Positions 1 through 5,134 of a stretch of 7,200 nt of DNA are shown one piece after another (the stretch's first letter is position 1; every line of letters starts with the position of its first letter). Where the stretch lies: contig JANOHV010000278.1 of NCBI GenBank assembly GCA_031406795.1, forward strand, positions 1 through 7,200. Reading direction: 5' to 3'. The position numbers were made by a program, and so were the translations under genes. This DNA comes from DATDCY01 sp031406795 [NCBI: Candidatus Rokuibacteriota bacterium] (GTDB taxonomy: Bacteria > JAUVQV01). The notes under the pieces are model-generated. The model worked only from the letters and a program-made list of their open reading frames with translations, did no database searches and had not been told where the DNA came from.

Positions 1-538
1 GGATGCCGTTGCAGCCGAAAAGCCCGTAGCTCTCGCGGTAGTTCACCGTGATCCAGTACGCGTAGACCTTGGCGACGGCATACGGACTGCGCGGGTGAAA
101 GCGCGTCAGCTCGTTCTGCGGCGGCGGCGCGGCGCCGAACATCTCGGAGGAGGAGGCCTGGTAGTAGCGGGACTTGACGCCGGATAGCCGGATAGCCTCG
201 AGCAGGCGCGTCGTGCCCAGCGCGGTGACGTCGCCGGTGTACTCCGGCTCGTCGAAGCTGACCGCGACGTGGCTCTGCGCGGCGAGGTTGTAAACCTCGT
301 CGGGGCGCAGCTGCCAGATCAGGTTGGTCAGGCGGCTGGCGTCGGCCAGATCGCCGAAGTGCATGTGCAGGCGCGCCTGGTGCTCGTGCTCGTCGAGGTA
401 GAGGTGGTCGATGCGATGGGTGTTGAACGAGCTGGAGCGCCGCTTGATGCCGTGCACCTCGTAGCCCTTGGCGAGCAGGAACTCGGCGAGGTACGAGCCG
501 TCCTGCCCGGTGATGCCGGTGATCAGCGCGCGTTTCAT
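1..538 (-). CDS. gmd: GDP-mannose 4,6-dehydratase, N-terminal half (partial, runs off the window)
   Basis: Gmd is a cytoplasmic NADP-dependent short-chain dehydrogenase. It converts GDP-D-mannose to GDP-4-keto-6-deoxy-D-mannose, the precursor of GDP-fucose, GDP-D-rhamnose and GDP-perosamine for surface glycans. The visible 179 residues begin with the Rossmann motif [14 protein letters not shown] (glycines 8, 11, 14), which is diagnostic for Gmd. They continue with [16 protein letters not shown] (32-47), [19 protein letters not shown] (84-102), the active-site segment QASSSEMFG (127-135) and the YxxxK pair Y153/K157 in [12 protein letters not shown]. No expected residue is missing. The family is about 320-370 residues, so roughly half is seen and the C-terminal half lies beyond base 1. 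The ATG at 536-538 is chosen because the conserved family N-terminus MKRALITG starts there. A GGAGG lies 12 bases upstream. The gene follows rfbD at a distance of 157 bases filled with repeats. It could be cotranscribed with the rhamnose genes or have its own promoter, but I see no clear promoter. Confidence 0.95.
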   Translation of the reverse strand, partial: MKRALITGITGQDGSYLAEFLLAKGYEVHGIKRRSSSFNTHRIDHLYLDEHEHQARLHMHFGDLADASRLTNLIWQLRPDEVYNLAAQSHVAVSFDEPEYTGDVTALGTTRLLEAIRLSGVKSRYYQASSSEMFGAAPPPQNELTRFHPRSPYAVAKVYAYWITVNYRESYGLFGCNGI

Positions 539-550
539 TTTCGGGTGCTT

Positions 551-558
551 CCTCCGTA
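551..558 (-). promoter_or_regulatory. Ribosome binding site of gmd
   Basis: On the minus strand TACGGAGG lies upstream of the gmd ATG at 538. The GGAGG is strong, but the gap to the ATG is 12 bases, longer than the usual 5-9. The start is still favoured because the family N-terminus begins at that ATG. Confidence 0.5.
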
Positions 559-585
559 AATCATGAACACTATCATCCGACATTT

Positions 586-611
586 CGGGCGGGAATTAAT
601 CCCGCCCCTAC
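586..611 (-). repeat. REP-like palindrome, copy 1 (inverted orientation)
   Basis: Read on the minus strand this is GTAG, an 8-base arm GGGCGGGA, a 5-base loop TTAAT, the perfectly complementary arm TCCCGCCC, then G. It has the same architecture (GTAG + 8-5-8 hairpin + G, 26 bases) as the two copies at 616-641 and 683-708. Relative to them, two stem base pairs are changed in a compensatory way: C:G versus A:T at stem position 4, and A:T versus T:A at position 8. It sits head-to-head with the 616-641 copy, separated by only 4 bases (612-615), as in REP doublets (REPINs). No T-run follows on either strand, so it is not a canonical terminator. Confidence 0.75.
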
Positions 612-614
612 AAC

Positions 615-668
615 CGTAGGGGAGGGTTTCATACCCTCCCGTGTGTATACATCGTCCCCGATCCTATG
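615..668. repeat. 54-base perfect direct repeat, copy A
   Basis: Bases 615-668 are identical to 682-735. The unit begins with the REP-like palindrome and continues with a 28-base tail containing GTGTATAC and CGTCCCCGATCCTATG. The two copies are separated by 13 unrelated bases (669-681), and the sequences outside the copies do not match each other. It therefore looks like two insertions, or a duplication with later replacement of the flank, and not a simple tandem duplication. This copy lies in non-coding DNA between rfbD and gmd. Confidence 0.9.
616..641 (+). repeat. REP-like palindrome, copy 2
   Basis: On the plus strand: GTAG (616-619), arm GGGAGGGT (620-627), loop TTCAT (628-632), complementary arm ACCCTCCC (633-640) and G641. 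It forms a perfect 8-base-pair hairpin and pairs head-to-head with copy 1. It is also the first part of the 54-base direct repeat at 615-668. Confidence 0.75.
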
Positions 669-681
669 CAACAAGTCCGGT

Positions 682-735
682 CGTAGGGGAGGGTTTCATA
701 CCCTCCCGTGTGTATACATCGTCCCCGATCCTATG
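682..735. repeat. 54-base perfect direct repeat, copy B, encoding the rfbD C-terminus
   Basis: This is the second identical copy of the 54-base unit. Its last base (735) is the third base of codon 292 of rfbD. Codons 293-304 and the stop of rfbD all lie inside the repeat. The junction falls where the RmlD family normally ends. Confidence 0.9.
683..708 (+). repeat. REP-like palindrome, copy 3, overlapping the rfbD stop codon
   Basis: This copy is identical in sequence to copy 2. The stem arms are 687-694 and 700-707, with the loop at 695-699. On the minus strand the loop reads ATGAA and contains the TGA stop of rfbD (696-698), so the end of the rfbD reading frame lies inside the element. Confidence 0.75.
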
Positions 736-1610
736 TCTTCCATGACCAGATCCAGCGACGCCCGCCAGTCCGGCAGCGCGAAGCCGAAAGTCTCCGTGAA
801 CTTCGTGCAGTCGAGCAGCGCGTTCGCCGGGCGCCGGGCCGTGGTCCGGCTCTCGCGGGTCGTCACCGGCGCGATCTGGGCCGCGCGGGCGCGCAGCGGC
901 TCGGGCGCCCGCTGCAGGATCGCCCGGGCGAACTCGAACCAGGTGGTCTCGCCCGCAGCGCTCAGGTGATAGGTGCCGCCGTAATCCTCGAGCGCGTCGG
1001 GGCGCTGGGCGGCGCCGGTCTGCGCCAGCACGAGCGCCGTGGCCTCGGCGACCATGCGGCACCAGGTCGGGGCGCCGCGCTGGTCGCTGATCGCGCGCAG
1101 CGGTTTGCCGGCGGCCGCGTCGTCGAGCGTCGCGCGCAGGAAATTCCTCCCGCGCGCGCCGTAGACCCAGCTCGTGCGGAAGATCAGGTGCGGCACACCG
1201 ACGCCGCGCACGCCCGCCTCCCCTGCCAGCCGGCTCTCGCCGTAGACGCCCGCCGGCCGCGGGGGGTCTCCCTCGTCGTAGGGACCCTTCTTGACGCCGT
1301 CGAAGACGCAGCCGGTGGAGTAGTGGACCAGGCCACCGCCGAGGCGCTTGACCTCGTCGGCGATGATCGCGGGGGCCGCGCCGTTGATCGCCATGGCCAG
1401 ATCCCCCTGCTCCTCGGCGCGGTCCGGGTCGGCGTGGGCGGCGGCGTTGAGGACGAGCGTCGGCCGCAGCTTGCGGATCACGCGGCGGATCGCGGCGGTG
1501 TCCTCCAGCGGCAGTTCGGCGGCGTCGAGCGCCGCGACCGGGCCCAGCGGCGCCAGCGCGCGGCGCAGCTCCCAGCCGAGTTGGCCGTCCCTGCCGGTGA
1601 TCAGGATCAT
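696..1610 (-). CDS. rfbD: dTDP-4-dehydrorhamnose reductase family protein with atypical active site
   Basis: RfbD/RmlD catalyses the last step of dTDP-L-rhamnose synthesis, the NAD(P)H-dependent reduction of dTDP-4-dehydrorhamnose in the cytoplasm. The 304-residue protein has the Rossmann motif GRDGQLGWEL (6-15), NAAAHADPDRAEEQ (55-68), RTSWVYGARGRNF (145-157), DQRGAPT (176-182), TYHLSAAGETTW (213-224) and ARRPANALLD (258-267), all in family order. Position within an otherwise complete rfb operon supports the assignment. Oddly, the usual STDYVFDG is STGCVFDG (98-105), losing the Asp and Tyr. The usual YGxSK catalytic pair is Y123...R127 (YGESR), with Lys replaced by Arg. Activity is therefore uncertain. 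Residues 293-304 (IGSGTMYTHGRV) come from the 54-base repeat and replace or extend the normal end. The ATG at 1608-1610 overlaps the rfbC stop (ATGA), with AAGGA upstream. Longer upstream extensions of the frame are antisense-like sequence inside rfbC and were not used. Confidence 0.9.
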   Translation of the reverse strand: MILITGRDGQLGWELRRALAPLGPVAALDAAELPLEDTAAIRRVIRKLRPTLVLNAAAHADPDRAEEQGDLAMAINGAAPAIIADEVKRLGGGLVHYSTGCVFDGVKKGPYDEGDPPRPAGVYGESRLAGEAGVRGVGVPHLIFRTSWVYGARGRNFLRATLDDAAAGKPLRAISDQRGAPTWCRMVAEATALVLAQTGAAQRPDALEDYGGTYHLSAAGETTWFEFARAILQRAPEPLRARAAQIAPVTTRESRTTARRPANALLDCTKFTETFGFALPDWRASLDLVMEDIGSGTMYTHGRV

Positions 1611-2149
1611 TCCGGCAGATCCTTCGCGTCCGCCAGCAGCGGCAGCGCCCGGTCCTTGGCCGAAAGGAGCTTCACTCCCGGGGGCCAGGCGATGCCGATC
1701 GCCGGGTCGTCCCAGCGTACGCCGCGGTCGCCGGCGGGCCAGTAGAGCGCCGAACAGAGGTAGGAGACGTCCGCGCACTCGCTGATCACGCAGTAGCCGT
1801 GGGCGAACCCCGCAGGGATGAACAGCTGGCGGTGGTTTTTCGCCGACAGCGTGGCGCCGACCCAGCTGCCGAAGGTCGGCGAACCGCGGCGCACGTCCAC
1901 GGCGACGTCGAAGATCTCGCCGGTGACCGCGTAGACGAGCTTGGCCTGCGGGTGCACCAGCTGATAGTGCAGGCCGCGCAGCACGCCGCGGCAGGAGTGC
2001 GCGTGGTTGGCCTGGACGAAGTCGACCGGGACGCCGGCTTCGCGGTAGCGGGAGGCGTTCCAGGTCTCCAGGAAGTAGCCGCGCTCGTCGCCGAAGACGG
2101 CCGGCTCGAGCAGCAGCACCCCGGGCAGCGCGGTCGCGGTGACCTTCAT
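1607..2149 (-). CDS. rfbC: dTDP-4-dehydrorhamnose 3,5-epimerase
   Basis: RfbC/RmlC is a cytoplasmic cupin enzyme. It epimerises C3 and C5 of dTDP-4-keto-6-deoxyglucose, giving dTDP-4-keto-L-rhamnose for RfbD. The 180-residue length is typical. Visible family segments are [12 protein letters not shown] (19-30), [20 protein letters not shown] (44-63, containing substrate-binding R59 and the catalytic base H61), [20 protein letters not shown] (68-87), [10 protein letters not shown] (110-119), [18 protein letters not shown] (136-153, with the Tyr that normally acts as acid at 136) and LSAKDRALP (162-170, with the Asp that pairs with the His at 166). All expected catalytic residues are present. 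The ATG at 2147-2149 overlaps the rfbA TGA by 4 bases and is preceded by a strong GGAGGAGG, and the TGA overlaps the rfbD ATG. Translational coupling on both sides is likely. Confidence 0.97.
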   Translation of the reverse strand: MKVTATALPGVLLLEPAVFGDERGYFLETWNASRYREAGVPVDFVQANHAHSCRGVLRGLHYQLVHPQAKLVYAVTGEIFDVAVDVRRGSPTFGSWVGATLSAKNHRQLFIPAGFAHGYCVISECADVSYLCSALYWPAGDRGVRWDDPAIGIAWPPGVKLLSAKDRALPLLADAKDLPE

Positions 2150-3018
2150 CGCTCCTCCTCCAGCAGCCCGAGCAGGTAGCGCCCGTAATCGTTCTTCTCC
2201 AACTCGGTGCCGAGCAGGCTCAGCTGCCGGTCGTCGATGAAGCCCATGCGCCAGGCGACCTCCTCGATGGCCGCGACCTTGAGCCCCTGGCGCTCCTCGA
2301 CGGTGCGCACGAAGTTGGAGGCGTCCAGCAAGGATGCGTGCGTGCCGGTGTCCAGCCAGGCGATGCCGCGGCCGAGCACCTCGACCTGCAGCGTGCCGGC
2401 CTGCTGGTAGGCGCGGTGGATGTCCACGATCTCCAGTTCGCCGCGCGGCGAGGGGCGCAGCTGCGCGGCGATCTCCGCGACGTCGCCGTCGTAGTAGTAC
2501 AGCCCGGTGATCGCCAGGTTCGAGCGCGGGCGCGCGGGCTTCTCCTCGATCGAGAGCACGCCGCCGGCGCGGTCGATCTCGATGACGCCGTAGCGCTCCG
2601 GGTCGCGCACGCGGTAGGCGAAGACCGTGGCGCCGGCGGTGCGCGCGGCGCAATCCTGGAGCAGGCCGCCGAAGCCGTGGCCGAAGAAGAGGTTGTCGCC
2701 CAGGATCAGCGCCGAGGGCCCGCCGGCGACGAACTCGCGGCCGATCAGGAACGCCTGAGGCAGCCCCCCGGGGTGCGGCTGCAGCGCGTACTCCAGGCGC
2801 AGGCCGTAGCGAGCGCCGTCGCCGAGAAGCCGGCGGTACAGCGGCAAGTCGTCGGCCGTGGAGATGATCATGATCTCGCGGATGCCGGCGAGCATCAGCG
2901 TCGAGAGCGGGTGGTAGATCATCGGCTTGTCGTACACCGGCAACAGCTGTTTGGAGACGACGCGGGTCACCGGGTGCAGCCGGGTGCCCATGCCGCCGGC
3001 GAGGATCAGGCCCTTCAC
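2146..3018 (-). CDS. rfbA: Glucose-1-phosphate thymidylyltransferase
   Basis: RfbA/RmlA joins dTTP and glucose-1-phosphate into dTDP-glucose and pyrophosphate, the committed step of dTDP-rhamnose synthesis, and is usually feedback-inhibited by dTDP-rhamnose. The 290 residues match the family length. The nucleotide-binding signature LAGGMGTRL (6-14) is followed by [17 protein letters not shown] (22-38), [12 protein letters not shown] (79-90), LGDNLFFG (106-113, with metal-binding D108), [21 protein letters not shown] (starting at 157) and WLDTGTH (221-227, with metal-binding D223). Small departures are His36, where Tyr is common (IYYPL), and Pro87 in GLPQAF, where Ala is common. Neither is a catalytic residue. 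The GTG at 3016-3018 is chosen because KGLILAGG directly follows it. It overlaps the rfbB TGA (GTGA), and a good AAGGAGG at 3026-3032 lies 7 bases upstream inside the end of rfbB. Confidence 0.97.
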   Translation of the reverse strand: MKGLILAGGMGTRLHPVTRVVSKQLLPVYDKPMIYHPLSTLMLAGIREIMIISTADDLPLYRRLLGDGARYGLRLEYALQPHPGGLPQAFLIGREFVAGGPSALILGDNLFFGHGFGGLLQDCAARTAGATVFAYRVRDPERYGVIEIDRAGGVLSIEEKPARPRSNLAITGLYYYDGDVAEIAAQLRPSPRGELEIVDIHRAYQQAGTLQVEVLGRGIAWLDTGTHASLLDASNFVRTVEERQGLKVAAIEEVAWRMGFIDDRQLSLLGTELEKNDYGRYLLGLLEEER

Positions 3019-4094
3019 GGCGCGGCCTCCTTGCGGTGAGCGTAGTTGGTGTCGATCCAGTCCCGGTAGGCGCCCGAGCGCACGCGCTCGGCCCAGCCGG
3101 GGTGCGCGAGGTACCAGGCGACGGTGGCGCGGATCCCCGCTTCGAACCCGATGCGCGGCGACCAGCCGAGCTCCTCGCGGATCCGGGCGGCGTCGATGGC
3201 GTAGCGCCGGTCGTGGCCGGGCCGGTCGGCGACGTGGGCGATCAGCCGCTCGCGCGGCGCCGGGGCCGGTTCCAGCTCGTCGAGGATGAGGCAAATGGTG
3301 CGCACGACGTGGATGTTCGTGCGCTCGTTGCCGCCGCCGACGTTGTAGGTGCGTCCCGGGCGCCCGGCGGCGATCACGCGGGCGATCGCCTCGCAGTGAT
3401 CGTCCACATGCAACCAGTCGCGCACCTGCAGCCCGTCGCCGTAGACCGGCAGCGGCCGGCCCTCGCGGGCGTTGCAGATGATCAGCGGGATCAGCTTCTC
3501 CGGGAACTGGCAGGGGCCGTAGTTGTTCGAGCAGTTGGTCACCAGCGTCGGCAGGCCGTAGGTGTGGTGGGCGGCGCGCACCAGGTGGTCCGCGGCGGCC
3601 TTCGACGCGGCGTAGGGGCTGTTCGGCGCGTAGGCCGTCGTCTCGCGGAACGGCTCGTCGTCCGGCCCGAGCGTGCCGTAGACCTCGTCGGTCGAGACGT
3701 GCAGGAAGCGGAAAGCCGTACCAGCGGCATCCGGCTGCTGCAGGTGCGCGCGGGCGGCGTCCAGCAGCGTCTGTGTGCCGAGGATGTTCGTGCGCAAAAA
3801 CGGCGCCGCGTCGTGGATCGAGCGGTCGACGTGCGTCTCGGCCGCGAAGTTCACGAGGGCCGCCGGGCGGTACTGAGCCAGCAGCTTCGCCACCAGCGCG
3901 CCGTCGCCGATGTCGCCGTGGACGAAGGTGTACCCGGGATCGGCGGCGAGTTCGGCGAGGTTTTCCTGATTGCCGGCATAGGTCAGGGCGTCGAGATTGA
4001 CGATGCGCGCCCACCCGCGCGCGCGCGCCAGCCGGACGAACGCGGAGCCGATGAAGCCCGAGCCGCCGGTGACGATCCAGTAAGCCTCACTCAC
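3015..4094 (-). CDS. rfbB: dTDP-glucose 4,6-dehydratase
   Basis: RfbB/RmlB is an extended short-chain dehydrogenase. It uses bound NAD+ to convert dTDP-glucose to dTDP-4-keto-6-deoxyglucose. The 359-residue product has the NAD-binding motif TGGSGFIGS (9-17), [14 protein letters not shown] (33-46), the [10 protein letters not shown] segment (84-93), the catalytic STDEVYG (134-140, Thr135, Asp136, Glu137), the YxxxK pair Y161/K165 in [33 protein letters not shown] (starting at 186) and [11 protein letters not shown] (291-301). All are as in active enzymes. The start is the GTG at 4092-4094. The Rossmann strand begins six codons later, and a GGAGGG lies 9 bases upstream. A TTG farther upstream at 4206-4208 coincides with the -35 box and would add a non-conserved tail. 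It is the first gene of the four-gene rhamnose operon, directly behind a good promoter. Confidence 0.97.
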   Translation of the reverse strand: MSEAYWIVTGGSGFIGSAFVRLARARGWARIVNLDALTYAGNQENLAELAADPGYTFVHGDIGDGALVAKLLAQYRPAALVNFAAETHVDRSIHDAAPFLRTNILGTQTLLDAARAHLQQPDAAGTAFRFLHVSTDEVYGTLGPDDEPFRETTAYAPNSPYAASKAAADHLVRAAHHTYGLPTLVTNCSNNYGPCQFPEKLIPLIICNAREGRPLPVYGDGLQVRDWLHVDDHCEAIARVIAAGRPGRTYNVGGGNERTNIHVVRTICLILDELEPAPAPRERLIAHVADRPGHDRRYAIDAARIREELGWSPRIGFEAGIRATVAWYLAHPGWAERVRSGAYRDWIDTNYAHRKEAAP

Positions 4095-4144
4095 CTGGTT
4101 TTTCCCTCCCGTCCCCCGCTCCCGAACCCGGGGAATCCGGCAGA

Positions 4145-4183
4145 ATATTCGTGGATTGCAGCGTTCAGTTCGCGGACGAATAT
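4145..4183. promoter_or_regulatory. 8-base inverted repeat overlapping the -10 box of the rfb promoter
   Basis: On the minus strand ATATTCGT (4183-4176) is followed, 23 bases later, by its exact reverse complement ACGAATAT (4152-4145). The first arm overlaps the -10 hexamer and the second falls within the predicted untranslated leader. It could be an operator with spaced half-sites or a leader structure. There is no direct evidence of a regulator. Confidence 0.35.
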
Positions 4184-4208
4184 ACGGGTTTGGCGAAGAG
4201 TCCGTCAA
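4179..4208 (-). promoter_or_regulatory. Sigma-70-type promoter of the rfbBACD operon
   Basis: The minus strand carries TTGACG (4208-4203) as -35 and TATATT (4184-4179) as -10, separated by 18 bases. Both boxes match five of six consensus positions in an otherwise GC-rich sequence. The transcript would begin near 4172, giving a leader of roughly 78 bases before the rfbB GTG. The box starts 15 bases past the stop of the preceding permease gene. The rhamnose operon can therefore be expressed independently of the ABC operon, though no terminator is visible between them. Confidence 0.65.
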
Positions 4209-4223
4209 GGAAAAACCGGCGAA

Positions 4224-4991
4224 CTACTTGAAATCGCGACGTTCGAAGATCGCGACGGCCAGCCCGATCAGAAAGAGGATGTAGAGCAGCCCGTACACCA
4301 GCGCCCAGCCGACGTAGGCCGGTTCGATGGCCATGTTGTAGACCACCAGGTGCTTGACGTCGAACTTCTCGAGATTCGGCAGCAGGTAGTGAACACCGGT
4401 GGCGAGCGCCCGCGACACGGGGTCCTCCATCTTGTTCGCGAACTCGGCCAGGTCCGAGGAGAAGCGGCCGATGACCCAGACGCCAAGCGTGAGCATCGCC
4501 GAGAGCGTCGGCGTGGAAAAGGTCGAGAAGAGCACCGCGACCGCGGTCACGATCATCAGCTCGACGAGGATCAGCAGGATCGCGACGAGCACGCCCCAAT
4601 TCATCCCCGCCGGGGAGTACACCGCCATCAGCGCCAGCAGCGCGGCGGACATGATCGCCATGTTCAGTGCGATCACGAGCAGCAGGCCGAGATACTTGCC
4701 GATCACGAAGCTGCGGCGCGAGATCGGCTTGGCGAGCAGCATCGCGTTCGTGCGCCGCTGGATCTCCTTGTGCACGAGGCCGATGCCGACGAAGATCGCG
4801 ATCAGCAGCCCGAAGACCGACATCGCGGCGAGGCTCAGGTCCATGATGATCTTGAGGCCCTCTCCGAGGGTCATGTTCCCGATGACCACCGAGCCGCCCA
4901 TCACCAGCAGCGCGAAGAAGACCAGGTTGTAGAGGACCTTGTCGCGGATCGCCTCGCGGAAGGTGTTGGCGACGACGGCCCAGGTTTTCAT
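4224..4991 (-). CDS. ABC-2 type transporter permease
   Basis: This is an integral inner-membrane subunit, presumably the partner of the ATPase encoded just upstream. Its 255 residues contain six hydrophobic stretches at about 19-39, 52-73, 98-125, 131-157, 161-177 and 224-249, the layout of ABC-2/NosY-like permeases. The polar stretch HKEIQRRTNAMLLAKPISRR (74-93) between helices 2 and 3 matches the loop of this family that contacts the ATPase. Helix 3 follows directly at KYLGLLLVIALN. The substrate cannot be read from the sequence. Proximity to glycan genes hints at envelope-related transport, but the rfb operon has its own promoter. The ATG at 4989-4991 starts the family-like [20 protein letters not shown]. 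It overlaps the stop of a 48-codon frame created by an inserted segment. The nearest upstream purine-rich sequence is locked in a GC hairpin, so initiation may now depend on that frame being translated. Confidence 0.9.
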   Translation of the reverse strand: MKTWAVVANTFREAIRDKVLYNLVFFALLVMGGSVVIGNMTLGEGLKIIMDLSLAAMSVFGLLIAIFVGIGLVHKEIQRRTNAMLLAKPISRRSFVIGKYLGLLLVIALNMAIMSAALLALMAVYSPAGMNWGVLVAILLILVELMIVTAVAVLFSTFSTPTLSAMLTLGVWVIGRFSSDLAEFANKMEDPVSRALATGVHYLLPNLEKFDVKHLVVYNMAIEPAYVGWALVYGLLYILFLIGLAVAIFERRDFK

Positions 4992-5134
4992 AGCGCGGGC
5001 GCCTCGCCCGCAAGACTACAGAGGCTTTTGCCCAAGAACGCCGGAGTAGCTCCCTGCAGACAGACACGGAACCCGTCCCGCCGAAGGGTACGAATATTCT
5101 CGCGGCTGTCGCACTGGTTGAGAAGTAGATTCAT
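4988..5134 (-). CDS. Small 48-codon reading frame bridging ATPase and permease, probably by-product of an insertion
   Basis: This frame starts with an ATG (5132-5134) overlapping the ATPase stop (ATGA) and ends with a TGA (4988-4990) overlapping the permease ATG (ATGA). Its product would begin [19 protein letters not shown] and end SLAGEAPAL. It has no recognisable domain, no membrane segment, and two Cys at 8 and 25 plus one at 39. Upstream GAGGTGAAGG (5139-5148) inside the end of the ATPase gene could serve as its ribosome binding site. Before the proposed insertion this would have been the permease's own site. Translation is therefore plausible and might matter for coupling, but a functional peptide is doubtful because the whole frame is made of the inserted repeat-like DNA and its last codons are one arm of a GC palindrome. 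Confidence 0.3.
   Translation of the reverse strand: MNLLLNQCDSRENIRTLRRDGFRVCLQGATPAFLGKSLCSLAGEAPAL
4995..5011. repeat. GC hairpin just upstream of the permease start
   Basis: A perfect 7-base-pair inverted repeat GCGGGCG / CGCCCGC has a 3-base loop. In the mRNA it would form GCGGGCG-AGG-CGCCCGC ending 3 bases before the permease ATG. The only purine-rich sequence that could act as a ribosome binding site (GGGCGAGG) lies within it. It marks one end of the inserted segment. Confidence 0.6.

Noticed and set aside
586-708. Intrinsic terminators for rfbD or gmd
   Set aside because: The hairpins are strong but no run of T follows on either strand. They may still slow RNA decay at the 3' end, but terminator is not supported.
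615-735. CRISPR-like arrangement of two identical repeats with a spacer
   Set aside because: Only two 54-base repeats with a 13-base spacer, no cas genes, and the repeat overlaps a coding end. The palindromic element explanation fits better.
1611-1778. Longer rfbD start inside rfbC
   Set aside because: The added residues are an out-of-frame shadow of rfbC. The family N-terminus starts at the ATG that overlaps the rfbC stop.
4095-4208. Upstream extension of rfbB from a TTG at 4206-4208
   Set aside because: It would add 38 residues with no family resemblance, the TTG coincides with the -35 box, and the GTG at 4094 has a well-placed GGAGGG.
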